Assembly: GCA_021324515.1 (NCBI GenBank)
Contig: JAJPIY010000101.1
Span: forward strand, 1-44,495
Source: Planctomycetota bacterium
GTDB taxonomy: Bacteria; Planctomycetota; Planctomycetia; Gemmatales; Gemmataceae
Direction: 5' to 3'
Length of the DNA stretch: 44,495 bases
Shown here: positions 29,588 to 38,814 of the stretch, piece after piece
How positions within the stretch are numbered: position 1 is the first letter of the stretch
Layout of the letters: the number at the start of each line of letters is the position of its first letter
Notes under the pieces: model-generated
What the model saw: only the letters and a program-made list of their open reading frames with translations
Told to the model about the DNA's origin: nothing
The model's database searches: none
Translations under genes and position numbers: made by a program

Positions 29588-30319
29588 TCAATCCAGCCCA
29601 AAGAACGCCGGCACGCCGATGCGGAAAATCATGGCGAGGGAACGCAGGGCTTCGTGGACATTGACCTTCGATTTCCCCGCCCGGCGGTTCTCGAACACGA
29701 TGGGCGTCTCGCCGATTTTGCCGCCCGCCTTGCGGCAGCGATACAGCACTTCTTGTTGAAACGAGTACCCGCGCGAACGCACGCGCTCCAGCTGGGCCTC
29801 GCGCAATGTGGCAACCCGATAGCAACGATAAGCACCGCTGCAATCGCGTGCCGGAATGCGCATAAGCCGCGCGGCCAGCATGTTGATTGCCCGGCTCATC
29901 AGTCGGCGGCTAAGCGGCCAGTTGACGCTGCCGCCGCCGGGCACATAGCGCGAACCGATCATCACGTCATGGCTGTCCATCCCGGCCAACAAGGCCGGCA
30001 GGTAACGCGGATGATGGCTGAAATCCGCATCCATGTTGACGAACCAATCGTAGCCATGTTCCAGAGCATAGCGCATACCGGCCAGGATGGCTGTGCCCAA
30101 GCCGAGCTTGCCGGGGCGGTGCAGCACGTGCAAATGCGGCTGGTGGGCTGCCAACTCGTCGGCCAATCGCCCGGTGCCGTCCGGCGAGTTATCGTCGATG
30201 ACGAGCAGATCCGCCGAAGGCACGATAGCATGGATCGCCGCCAGCAGCGGCGCCAAGTTGTCGCGCTCATTGTAAGTGGCGAGCGCAATCAGAATACGGG
30301 CAGAGTCGGCAGACGGCAC
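29588..30319 (-). CDS. Dolichol-phosphate mannosyltransferase-like family 2 glycosyltransferase (DPM1-like)
   Basis: ILIALATYNERDNLAPLL, LLVIDDNSPDGTGRLADEL, MDADFSHHPRYLPALLAGM, MIGSRYVPGGGSVNWPLSRRLMSRAIN. GTG at 30319 is preceded by aaggagggg on the minus strand; the longer ORF to 31048 overlaps the divergent zinc-ribbon gene. Confidence 0.88.
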   Translation of the reverse strand: MPSADSARILIALATYNERDNLAPLLAAIHAIVPSADLLVIDDNSPDGTGRLADELAAHQPHLHVLHRPGKLGLGTAILAGMRYALEHGYDWFVNMDADFSHHPRYLPALLAGMDSHDVMIGSRYVPGGGSVNWPLSRRLMSRAINMLAARLMRIPARDCSGAYRCYRVATLREAQLERVRSRGYSFQQEVLYRCRKAGGKIGETPIVFENRRAGKSKVNVHEALRSLAMIFRIGVPAFFGLD

Positions 30320-30487
30320 AGCCCCTCCTTGTTGATCCTCGCCGGGTAGTCTTTTCCGCCTGAAAGCCGGCTGGAAAAGCCCCAAGCGCTGCTTGCGACT
30401 TGAACTACACGTAGCGTTAATTATCCTACAAGAAGAGGAGTTTTGCGGAAGTCGTAACCGCCCAAGCCAGCGAAAGAGCAGGACACG

Positions 30488-31162
30488 ATGGCTACTCCTA
30501 TTCTTATCGTTTGCCCAAAGTGCGGAAAGCAGATCAAGGCCCCCGAGAACGCCTTGGGCAAAAAAGTCCGCTGTAAGTTTTGCCAGGCCGCCTTTGTCGT
30601 AAGCCCAGGCGGCGGAAAAACGCCGAGCCGTGCGCCCGCAAAGGGAGGCGGTGATGGGAAAAAGGCCGCCCAACCGTCGGGGAACAAGGCTGTCCCATCG
30701 GCCAAACCTATCCGGCCGATCCCCGATGACGAGGATGACGATCCCAGTCCCTACCGTCTTGTGGACATCAGCTTGGCGCCGCGCTGCCCGGATTGCGCCA
30801 ACGAAATCGAAGAGGGACAAGTCATCTGCCTCCACTGCGGCTACAACCTCCGCACGCGCGAGAAGGCCAAGACACGCAAGGTCTACGACCAGACGTTCAA
30901 GGACTATTTCTTCTGGCTGTTGCCCGGCATCGCTTGCGCTTTGGTGGTCTTCAGCCTCATCGGTTTCGACGTCTGGTATCTGATGAAGATCAACGACCTG
31001 ATTGGCCAAGACGACCCGTGGTATTTGTATGTGTGGCGTTCGGGCCATATCAAGTTGTGGGTCGTCATCATCTCGCTGTTTCTCATCTGGTATGCCGGCA
31101 AGTTCGCCGTCAAACGTCTTATTCTCAATCCCAAGCCGCCGGAAATCGAGAAGTTGAAATGA
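30488..31162 (+). CDS. Zinc-ribbon membrane protein (MJ0042-like finger plus second zinc ribbon plus TM helices)
   Basis: VCPKCGKQIKAPENALGKKVRCKFCQAAF; CPDCANEIEEGQVICLHCGYNLRTREK; two TM helices. Confidence 0.75.
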   Translation: MATPILIVCPKCGKQIKAPENALGKKVRCKFCQAAFVVSPGGGKTPSRAPAKGGGDGKKAAQPSGNKAVPSAKPIRPIPDDEDDDPSPYRLVDISLAPRCPDCANEIEEGQVICLHCGYNLRTREKAKTRKVYDQTFKDYFFWLLPGIACALVVFSLIGFDVWYLMKINDLIGQDDPWYLYVWRSGHIKLWVVIISLFLIWYAGKFAVKRLILNPKPPEIEKLK

Positions 31163-31210
31163 CGCGGCGCGAGGCGACCACGCGACGATTTGTTATGCAA
31201 AGGAGTACCG

Positions 31211-31639
31211 ATGCCGTTCGTTGACCTGAATCAGATCCAGCCGATCGAGATCCTGCCGGGGGTGCGCATCCGGACACCGCACTTGAACCAGCTGATGCTC
31301 TCGTACCTGGAGATGGACGAAGGCACCGTTGTGCCGTCGCACAGCCACCCGCACGAACAAGGCGGCATTCTGCTGAAGGGCAAGCTGGAATTGACGATCG
31401 GCGACGAGGTGCGGGTAGTTGAGCCTGGTTCGTTGTTTCTTATCCCTGCCAATGTCCCTCACAAGGCCGTAGCAGTGGTCGGTCCTGTGGTTGTTCTGGA
31501 CGTGTTTAGTCCCATCCGCGAAGACTACGCGGCCCTGTTCAACAAGTACATCCCGACAGCGCCTACTCCGAAGACGCCGGCATCGGGCAGCGGAAGGACT
31601 AGCGAGCCCACAGCTTGCGGTCCAGGCTGCGATAGCTGA
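31211..31639 (+). CDS. Cupin domain protein
   Basis: MDEGTVVPSHSHPHEQGGILLKGKLELTIGDEVRVVEPGSLFLIPANVPHKAVAV; aggag before ATG 31211. Confidence 0.85.
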   Translation: MPFVDLNQIQPIEILPGVRIRTPHLNQLMLSYLEMDEGTVVPSHSHPHEQGGILLKGKLELTIGDEVRVVEPGSLFLIPANVPHKAVAVVGPVVVLDVFSPIREDYAALFNKYIPTAPTPKTPASGSGRTSEPTACGPGCDS

Positions 31640-33134
31640 TGGCTTCCGTCAGATGAGCGGGGCGGATCGTTTCGCTGCCGTCGAGATCGGCGATGGTCCG
31701 TGCAACGCGCAAGATGCGATCGTGGGCGCGGGCCGAGAGGCCCAATTCCTCCATGGCCGTCTGGAGCAGTCGCTGCCCCTCGGTATCCAAAATGCAGTGT
31801 CGCCGCAGCTGCCGGCTGTTCATACGGCTATTCAAGCGTTGGCCGTCGCCTCCGAAGCGACGCGCCTGAACGGCCCTGGCTCGCAACACCTGTTCGCGCA
31901 TCCCAGCACTGGAAGTGCCCTCGTGGCGGGCGGCCAATTCCTGGTAAGGCACCGCCGGGACTTCGATGTGCAGGTCGATGCGGTCCAGCAGCGGCCCGCT
32001 GATGCGGGCCATGTAGCGCTCAATTTGCGGGGGGTTGCACTTGCACGGATGTTTAGCGTCGCCCAGATAGCCGCACGGGCAGGGATTCATGGCGGCAACA
32101 AGGATAAAACGGGCCGGGAAAGTGGTGGAATGGAGCGCGCGGGCAATAGTCACGCGGCCTTCTTCAAGCGGCTGCCGTAGAACTTCCAGGCTACGGCGAT
32201 TGAACTCCGGCAACTCATCGAGAAACAGGACGCCGTGATGGGCCAAGGAGATTTCGCCGGGGGCCGGCGTGCTGCCGCCGCCGACCATGCCGGCGTCGCT
32301 GATGGTGTGATGCGGTGAGCGAAAAGGGCGCGTCGCCAACAGCGCCTCGCCCGGATTGAGCCGGCCGGTGGCGCTGTAGATGCGCGTCGTCTCCAGGCTC
32401 TCGGCAGGCGTCAACGGCGGCAGGATCGTGGGTAAACGCCGCGAAAGCATCGTCTTTCCCGACCCCGGACTGCCAATCATGAGCACGTTATGCCCGCCGG
32501 CAGCGGCAACGACCAGCGCCCGCTTGGCGAACTCTTGACCGCGCACGTCGGCAAAATCGATCTCGTAAGTATTCAATTGGGCCGCCACCTCGTCCAGCCG
32601 CACGATCACTGGTCCCACTTCGATTTGGCCGGAGACGATGCCGACCGCCTCGACGAGGCTGTGGGCGCCAAAGACCGTGATCCCGGCGACGACGGCCGCC
32701 TCACGGGCATTGACCGCCGGCACCAGCAGTTTTTTGATGCCCCGATCGCGGGCGGCCATTGCCATCGACAGCACGCCTTTGACCGGTCGCACGCTGCCGT
32801 CCAGGGCCAGTTCCCCGACAATGGCGAAGTCGCGCATCTGCTCCGGTAAAAGTTGGCCGGTCGCCACCAACATGCCCAGGGCGATGGGCAAGTCGAAGGC
32901 CCCAGCGTCCTTCTTCAAGTCCGCCGGGGCCAGGTTGACGATTGTGCGCCCGGCTGGCCGTTGATAGCCCAGGTTCGCCAAGGCGCGCTCAATGCGATGG
33001 ACGCTTTCCCGCACCGCCAATTCCGGCAGCCCCACCAAGATGGTCTTGGGCAAGCCAGCCGCTACATCTACCTCGACTTCGACCGGCATGGCATCGATAC
33101 CGACGAGCGCGAAAGCACTCAGCTTGGCCAACAT
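31599..33134 (-). CDS. YifB/ComM family Mg-chelatase-like AAA+ ATPase
   Basis: LSAFALVGIDAMPVEVEVDVAAGLPKTILVGLPELAVRESVHRIERAL, MIGSPGSGKTMLSRRLPTILPPL, FRSPHHTISDAGMVGGG, GVLFLDELPEFNRRSLEVLRQPLEEG, MNPCPCGYLGD. Confidence 0.95.
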   Translation of the reverse strand: MLAKLSAFALVGIDAMPVEVEVDVAAGLPKTILVGLPELAVRESVHRIERALANLGYQRPAGRTIVNLAPADLKKDAGAFDLPIALGMLVATGQLLPEQMRDFAIVGELALDGSVRPVKGVLSMAMAARDRGIKKLLVPAVNAREAAVVAGITVFGAHSLVEAVGIVSGQIEVGPVIVRLDEVAAQLNTYEIDFADVRGQEFAKRALVVAAAGGHNVLMIGSPGSGKTMLSRRLPTILPPLTPAESLETTRIYSATGRLNPGEALLATRPFRSPHHTISDAGMVGGGSTPAPGEISLAHHGVLFLDELPEFNRRSLEVLRQPLEEGRVTIARALHSTTFPARFILVAAMNPCPCGYLGDAKHPCKCNPPQIERYMARISGPLLDRIDLHIEVPAVPYQELAARHEGTSSAGMREQVLRARAVQARRFGGDGQRLNSRMNSRQLRRHCILDTEGQRLLQTAMEELGLSARAHDRILRVARTIADLDGSETIRPAHLTEAISYRSLDRKLWAR

Positions 33135-33364
33135 GGCAGGGTCGCTCCACAGAATTGAGGGTCCTGGTCGGGAAAACGATATCATCGACGCCCACGAAGA
33201 ACAGTTGTATCCTGGCCGAGATCGATCTGCAATTCTCTTTCTCTGCAATTCTGGAAAATGGTTGCGGGAGCGAATGGTCTCCCCTCCCCGCGCTAAGGAT
33301 GGTATGATTGCCCCGCTCACAAGGCGGTGAGCTGGAACATTCCCGACCCTGGGAGGAAATCGTT

Positions 33365-33628
33365 ATGGCCAAGAAAACCATTTGCCCCATCAGCCGCGCG
33401 GACTTTCGCGCCAAGGCCAAGCCCATCCAGGTGGCCATCGGCGGCATATCTCAGATGGCCGAAGTCAAGGAATTCTCGACGGGATCGCTCGGTTGGTATC
33501 TCAATAGTCGGACTACCCTTGAGATCGATGGTCAGTCTGTGCCGGTGCTTATCAACGCCAGTTTTGTTATTGTTGGCAGCAAGGAATTACCGGCGGACGG
33601 TACAACGAAAACGGAGGACGCCGCCTGA
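33365..33628 (+). CDS. Small hypothetical protein (87 aa)
   Basis: SD-like gggaggaaatcgtt before ATG 33365; followed by a strong hairpin. Confidence 0.6.
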   Translation: MAKKTICPISRADFRAKAKPIQVAIGGISQMAEVKEFSTGSLGWYLNSRTTLEIDGQSVPVLINASFVIVGSKELPADGTTKTEDAA

Positions 33629-33633
33629 TACCA

Positions 33634-33679
33634 TCTCTCTCTGGCCCGGATAATCGCGGCTATCCGGGCCAGAGAGAGA
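33634..33679. terminator. Perfect 19-bp stem, 8-nt loop; candidate bidirectional terminator between convergent genes
   Basis: tctctctctggcccggata (33634-33652) and tatccgggccagagagaga (33661-33679), located between the small ORF (+) and NUDIX (-). Confidence 0.65.
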
Positions 33680-33691
33680 CTGGACAAGGTT

Positions 33692-34096
33692 TCATCCCGT
33701 CTTGACGATCATCGCTTCGCGAATCACTTCGCGCAATCCGGCGTCTTCGATGCGCAGCATCGCCTGCGCCATCGTGAGCCAGCGGCGTTCCCGGCAATCG
33801 CATTCCGGCCAACGATCCGCCGTATCAGTCACATTCATCAGGAAAACGGTGACGTGACAGGTAAACCCGGCCTTTTCGTAGAGATAAGTGCCGACCGGGT
33901 CGGGTTGGAGGACGCCGACGAGGCCGGCTTCTTCCCAGGCCTCTTGTAAGGCGATCTCCGCTGCGGTCTTGCCCGGCTCCAGGCAACCCTTGGGAACTAC
34001 CCAGCGCTTTCCGCCGCGAGAAGACACGACACAAATGCGTTCTCCACTAATAGCCACGACGCCCGCCTGGCGAATCACGCTAGGAGAGTTTGGCAT
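33692..34096 (-). CDS. NUDIX hydrolase
   Basis: GCLEPGKTAAEIALQEAWEEAGLVG matches the Nudix box GX5EX7REUXEEXGU except Q for R. Confidence 0.85.
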   Translation of the reverse strand: MPNSPSVIRQAGVVAISGERICVVSSRGGKRWVVPKGCLEPGKTAAEIALQEAWEEAGLVGVLQPDPVGTYLYEKAGFTCHVTVFLMNVTDTADRWPECDCRERRWLTMAQAMLRIEDAGLREVIREAMIVKTG

Positions 34097-34362
34097 GAAA
34101 GGCCCCTATACGAACAGAAAAACCTACTCATTATGTAACAATGTTTTAAATCGCCTTCCCTTGTCAAGCGAGGTTGGCATGTCTTCACGCAATCTACATA
34201 AAAATTCCTCTCGTCCCTCAACTTCGTTTCGGTTTATCTGGGCTGAAACTTTGGGCCAGCGGACTTTTCTCTCTCCTTTAGGGAAGGAGGTGTTGCGACT
34301 GGTGAGGCCGGCACGGACCTGTTATAACAGCCAAGGGGAGAAGCTGGGGAGAACATTCTGCC

Positions 34363-35646
34363 ATGTCCACCGGTAGTGAATCGGCTGAAACTATCTTGAT
34401 TGTCGAAGACGAAGAGCCGGTGCGCCGGACCTTCCGCGAATGGCTCGACAGCGCCAAGCTCGATTGTCGCATCCTGACGGCAGCAGACGCCGAATCCGCC
34501 CTGGTCCAGGCCAATCAGCATGCCATCGACCTCGCCATTCTTGACTGGAACCTGGGGGCCGGCAACGATGGCTTGCAGCTGCTTGAAGACTTGACGCTTT
34601 TTCACCCCGATGTGACAGCCATCATGATTACCGGATTCGCCCATCAGGCGACGCCATTACAAGCCATGCGCATGGGCGTCCGCGATTATCTCGACAAGAA
34701 CCAGGACCTCAACCGCACGACGTTTCTGATGGCGGTGAAGCGGCAGCTCGACCGTATCCGTCCGGCCCGCCGCTCTCGGCAGCTGCACCGGGAATTGATG
34801 GCATTTCGTTCGGCGGTGGAGAAAGTGGTGCCGCTGGTGCAAGCTGCGGCGGCCCTGCACGATCCCGTGCCGCTGCCGGCCGCCGTGAACAACCTGTTCC
34901 GCTTTCTGCTCCGCACTACCGGTGCCCACGACGGTGTCTTGCTGGTCCGCAGCTACGATGCTACGCGCCAGCCTGCCGAGATTTGCCGCGCTTATGACAC
35001 AAACGGCCAACGCCTCGATGTGCCGTTGGTTCCCTTCGCGCGTTCGTTGGCCGGCAGCGCCCTGAGCATGCAGAAGCCGGAGCGAATGGAGCGTCTGGAA
35101 GAAATTGCCGACGCCGGCAATCTGGAACTGCAACCGTTCGAGCGCGGCCGACGCTCGCTCTTGGCTGCTCCTCTAAACATCGCGCCCGGTTTGCAAGCCG
35201 TACTGGAACTGTTTGACAAACAGCTGAACCCGCAAGGGCTTGCCTCCGATGAGAGCAGTTTTACCGAGGCCGACCGTCAACTCGCGGCCGCCGTCGCCGA
35301 TTTCGGCACGGAGATGCTTCGCCAAGCACTGGCGGAACGCCAGATGCATCGCATACTGTTCGACGCTCTCGAAGCGGCCCTGAGCGCCAGCGATTCAATG
35401 GCCCAATCGTTGGATGGCACCGCCTCTCGCCCGGAGGATCCGCCGCCTGCCGCCGTTTTGCAGCGCTTGCGCGAGGGCTTGGATGAAGGCCATCAGGCGG
35501 TGGACGCCGATGCCACGCTACGCCTGGCCGAGGCGATCCGCGTTCTTGCCGTCCGTCACGGAGCGTCTGCCGTCCATCATTGCATCCAGCTGGTGGAGAG
35601 CTTGCGCCGGCTGCTCGACGAGCTGACGGGGGAGATGCGCTCGTGA
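34363..35646 (+). CDS. Response regulator: REC receiver plus GAF-like domain, no DNA-binding domain visible
   Basis: ILIVEDEEPVRRTFREWL, LAILDWNLGAGNDGLQLLEDL (phospho-acceptor Asp), AIMITGFA, MGVRDYLDKNQD; the C-terminal half has GAF-like pattern. Confidence 0.85.
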   Translation: MSTGSESAETILIVEDEEPVRRTFREWLDSAKLDCRILTAADAESALVQANQHAIDLAILDWNLGAGNDGLQLLEDLTLFHPDVTAIMITGFAHQATPLQAMRMGVRDYLDKNQDLNRTTFLMAVKRQLDRIRPARRSRQLHRELMAFRSAVEKVVPLVQAAAALHDPVPLPAAVNNLFRFLLRTTGAHDGVLLVRSYDATRQPAEICRAYDTNGQRLDVPLVPFARSLAGSALSMQKPERMERLEEIADAGNLELQPFERGRRSLLAAPLNIAPGLQAVLELFDKQLNPQGLASDESSFTEADRQLAAAVADFGTEMLRQALAERQMHRILFDALEAALSASDSMAQSLDGTASRPEDPPPAAVLQRLREGLDEGHQAVDADATLRLAEAIRVLAVRHGASAVHHCIQLVESLRRLLDELTGEMRS

Positions 35647-36500
35647 ACGAGCCGCTGGCTGACAATTCGTCCGACGACATTTTTGCCGCTTTGTTGGCGC
35701 TGGTGACGCCGCAGCGTCTGCTGCACCATCCCCGCGCGACCGGCGAAGGGGTCTCCGTATGTATTCTCGACAGCGGCGTCGAACGGGCTTTGCTCGAAGA
35801 GAAATTCCGCCAGCGCGGCCAGGTTTTGCACCCTATCGAAGGCGGCGTCTTCGTCGCGGGCCGATCGGAACCGCTGCCCTACGACGGCCATCAAAGCACG
35901 CCGCACGGCACGACTGTGGCCGACATCCTCTTGACGCTGGCCCCGCGCATTCGCCTGTATTCCGCCGATGTGTTCGGCCCCCAGGGGACGTGTGAAGTGG
36001 AGGTGGTCATCCGGGCTTTACGCTGGGCCATGGACGTGTGGCACTGCAAAATCATCAACCTGTCGCTGGGTGTGCCGGAGCAACGCTTGCAACCGGTGCA
36101 GCGCCGCCACCAGCTTTTGCGCACCGTCGAGGAAGCCTATTACAAAGACGTTCTGGTCGTCGCTGCCGCCCACAACGAGCATCCGCTCATGCGCAGCTAC
36201 CCTGCCGCCTTCGCACCGCCCTTGTTGTCGGTAGACAAAGGGGCCTTCGCTGATCCGTTGGATTTCGCTTATCATCTCAGCGAGCCTATCGAGTTTCAGG
36301 CGCATGGCCGCGGCTACCTTGGCCCCTTCGCTGCCGAGCCGGCTACCAGTTGGGCCGCGCCGCACCTTGCCGCCGTCGCCGCACGCATCCTGTCGCTGAA
36401 GCCGAGCTTGAAACCATTCGAGATTAAGACGATCTTATATTGGATGTATCAAGCACGGCGCAAAGAGAGCTGCTTGTTTCCCTCGGCTGGGGGTATATAA
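35643..36500 (+). CDS. Subtilisin-like serine peptidase (S8), no signal peptide or prodomain evident
   Basis: Catalytic Asp VCILDSGVE, His [10 protein letters not shown], oxyanion Asn VVAAAHNEH, Ser [20 protein letters not shown] start overlaps the upstream TGA (gtga). Confidence 0.85.
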   Translation: MNEPLADNSSDDIFAALLALVTPQRLLHHPRATGEGVSVCILDSGVERALLEEKFRQRGQVLHPIEGGVFVAGRSEPLPYDGHQSTPHGTTVADILLTLAPRIRLYSADVFGPQGTCEVEVVIRALRWAMDVWHCKIINLSLGVPEQRLQPVQRRHQLLRTVEEAYYKDVLVVAAAHNEHPLMRSYPAAFAPPLLSVDKGAFADPLDFAYHLSEPIEFQAHGRGYLGPFAAEPATSWAAPHLAAVAARILSLKPSLKPFEIKTILYWMYQARRKESCLFPSAGGI

Positions 36501-36501
36501 T
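36474..36501 (+). promoter_or_regulatory. Candidate sigma70-type promoter for tRNA-Arg inside the subtilase 3' end
   Basis: TATAAT at 36496-36501 and weak -35 TTGTTT at 36474-36479 (16-bp spacer), about 19 bp before the tRNA. Confidence 0.45.
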
Positions 36502-36519
36502 CTTGAAAAGAAGCTCCTT

Positions 36520-36593
36520 GTCCCCGTAGCTCAATTGGATAGAGCGTCGGCCTCCGGAGCCGAAGGTTACAGGTTCGACTCCTGTCGGGGATA
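36520..36593 (+). tRNA. tRNA-Arg (anticodon CCG)
   Basis: Acceptor gtccccg/cggggat, D arm gctc..gagc, anticodon stem tcggc/gccga with loop ctccgga (anticodon 36554-36556), T arm acagg-ttcgact-cctgt, discriminator A. No encoded CCA. Confidence 0.95.
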
Positions 36594-36694
36594 TTGTGTA
36601 AGTCTTCGACACAAATGGGTGTTACGCAGTTGTAGCCCCGGGAAGCCGGATTCGTGGATGAGCTATACGCAACGCGGTAGAGATGGACACAAAC

Positions 36695-36876
36695 CTTGGC
36701 GAGCGGGGGGTGTGAACATAGGCGAGCGGGGGGTGTGAACCCCCGGTATCCGCAGGCGAGCGGGGGGTGTGAACCCCCGGTATCCGCAGGCGAGCGGGGG
36801 TTGTGCCCCCCCCGGTAGCACAACCGGGGGGTTCACACCCCCCGCTCACCTATGTTCACACCCCCCGCTCGCCAAG
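36695..36876. repeat. Palindromic repeat cluster of the GGCGAGCGGGGGGTGTGAAC family, 46-bp near-perfect inverted repeat with 34-bp internal period
   Basis: Arm 36695-36740 equals the reverse complement of 36831-36876 with one mismatch. Direct copies start at 36698, 36721, 36755 and 36789. Confidence 0.92.
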
Positions 36877-36894
36877 ATGTCTAATCTCCCCGTG

Positions 36895-37120
36895 CTCAGT
36901 ATATAAGGTCGGATGGCGTCATGAATGATCGCCGTCTTGACCTCCGGCCAATTGATGTCCTGAATAAAACAATGCATCTCCAACGCAGAAACACACGCAT
37001 CGCCAGCCCTAGGTGATGTGAAGGCCTCGGGGGCCGGTGGGAACGGGTAGCAAGCCCGCACGCGATCTCGCAGCGCCAGGCCTTCTTCCTTGGCCTGCTG
37101 GCTTTCGGCCTTGCTGAAGG
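36895..37120 (-). pseudogene. Possible minus-strand gene fragment, unassigned
   Basis: Minus strand reads LALRDRVRACYPFPPAPEAFTSPRAGDACVSALEMHCFIQDINWPEVKTAIIHDAIRPYIL without flanking gene structure. Confidence 0.3.
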
Positions 37121-37276
37121 CATAGGCCCCAGCAAATCGACATACCCATCGACCTGATTTGCCGCGTCCCCGGCGAGTACAGCGGCCCCGCCGGCCGGGC
37201 CTATCTCTACTATAATGCCGATCTCAAGCATTGGGTCGAGCCGGTAAAAATCCACATTGCGGCAAAAGAAGAGTAA
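37121..37276 (+). pseudogene. Possible 3' end of a disrupted plus-strand gene
   Basis: RHRPQQIDIPIDLICRVPGEYSGPAGRAYLYYNADLKHWVEPVKIHIAAKEE followed by TAA at 37274-37276; reads like a protein C-terminus but has no start or upstream body. Confidence 0.35.
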
Positions 37277-37312
37277 TCGCCTCGGTATATCTTGATTCCT
37301 AGTTGGCGCTAT

Positions 37313-38764
37313 TCAGGCAAGGACTTCCTTGACGATTTCGCCATGCACATCGGTCAAGCGCATGTCGCGGCCGCCGAAGCGCACCGTCAAGCGCTTGTGA
37401 TCGATGCCCAGCAGATGCAGCAGTGTGGCGTGCAGGTCGTGGATTTCGACTTTGTTGGCGACGACCTTGTAACCGAATTCGTCCGTCTCGCCATAAACGT
37501 GTCCTTTTTTGACACCGCCGCCGGCCAGCCAGATAGTGAAGCCGAATTGGTCATGATCGCGGCCGTCGCTGCCTTGAGCAAACGGCGTGCGGCCGAACTC
37601 ACCGCCCCAGAGCACCACTGTGTCGTCGAGCAATCCCCGACTTTTAAGGTCTTTCAAGAGTGCGGCTATCGGTTGATCGACGGCGCGTGCATTTTTCTCG
37701 TGCCCTTCTTTCAATCCGCTGTGCTGGTCCCAGCGATCCACGCCGACGCTGGGACAGGTCAGCTCAATGAAGCGCGCGCCGCGTTCGATCAAGCGACGGG
37801 CGATAAGGCATTGGGCGGCGAAGGTGCGCGTTGGAGCGTATGCCGCGTCAAGGCCATACAGCTTCTTGACGGCCGCGCTCTCGCCTTTGAGGTCCATCAA
37901 TTCAGGCACGGCCGATTGCATGCGGTAGGCCGTCTCGTAATTGGCGATGGCCGACTCGATGGCATCATCCGGACCGAGACGAGCGACCACGCTGTCGTCG
38001 AGGCGGCGGAGCAGAGCGAGCTTGCGGCGTTGCTGGTCGTCGCTTGCTTCCAGGCGGCGGATGTTGGCCACGGGCGGGTCGGCGGGACGGAAGATCGATC
38101 CCTGGTAGGCGGCGGGCAAGAAACCGCTGTTGAAATTGTCCAAACCGCCCGGCGGGATAAGTCCGCCGTTGAGGACGATGAAAGCGGGCAGGTTTTTGTT
38201 GAGACTGCCCAGGCCGTAGCTTACCCAGGCGCCCATGCTCGGCCGGCCCTGCAACCCAGAGCCGGTATGGAGGAAATAATTGGCGCTGGTATGTTCGGGA
38301 AATTTCGAGACCATCGAACGAATGATGCACAGCTCATCTATGCACTCGGCGATGTGCGGGAACAGGTCGCTGACCCAGAGACCGCTTTGACCGCGTTTGC
38401 GGAACTTCCACGGCGAGGCCATCACTCGGCCCACGTTGTTGAACTGCGTCGGCTCGACTTTGAAAATGCGGTGCGGATCGCGGCCGTGATATTTTTCCAA
38501 AAGCGGTTTGTAATCAAACGTGTCGATCTGCGAAGGGCCGCCGTCCATGTAGAGGAAGATCACATTCCGAGCGCGTGCAGGAAAATGCGGCATAGGTGCG
38601 GAACGGCCTTCCTCGGCCAGCAGCGCTGCCAACGCGACAGCGCCAAAACCGTTGGCGCAGCGCAGCAGCATGTCGCGGCGAGTCAAAGGCGTCGGCAGGA
38701 AACGTCCGCAGTGCATCTCTTTTTTGTTCTCCTGGTGCCGCGAGCTGAGGTGCCCATTACCCAC
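37313..38764 (-). CDS. DUF1501 domain protein (sulfatase-like planctomycete family)
   Basis: TRRDMLLRCANGFGAVALAALL, NVIFLYMDGGPSQIDTFDYKP, DTVVLWGGEFGRTPFAQGSDGRDHDQFGFTIWLAGGGVKKGHVYGETDEFGYKVV. Alternative start at 38716. Confidence 0.92.
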   Translation of the reverse strand: MGNGHLSSRHQENKKEMHCGRFLPTPLTRRDMLLRCANGFGAVALAALLAEEGRSAPMPHFPARARNVIFLYMDGGPSQIDTFDYKPLLEKYHGRDPHRIFKVEPTQFNNVGRVMASPWKFRKRGQSGLWVSDLFPHIAECIDELCIIRSMVSKFPEHTSANYFLHTGSGLQGRPSMGAWVSYGLGSLNKNLPAFIVLNGGLIPPGGLDNFNSGFLPAAYQGSIFRPADPPVANIRRLEASDDQQRRKLALLRRLDDSVVARLGPDDAIESAIANYETAYRMQSAVPELMDLKGESAAVKKLYGLDAAYAPTRTFAAQCLIARRLIERGARFIELTCPSVGVDRWDQHSGLKEGHEKNARAVDQPIAALLKDLKSRGLLDDTVVLWGGEFGRTPFAQGSDGRDHDQFGFTIWLAGGGVKKGHVYGETDEFGYKVVANKVEIHDLHATLLHLLGIDHKRLTVRFGGRDMRLTDVHGEIVKEVLA

Positions 38765-38814
38765 TACGAGTATATTATGCCTCTAGGGGGGAAACCAGCT
38801 AGGGGAGCGAGCAA

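Noticed and set aside
30320-31048. N-terminal extension of the minus-strand GT ORF (29588-31048)
   Set aside because: It overlaps the divergent zinc-ribbon gene; the GT domain starts just after a GTG with a strong SD at 30319.
36695-36876. CRISPR array
   Set aside because: Repeats are palindromic, spacers are not unique, orientation flips within the cluster and there are no cas genes.
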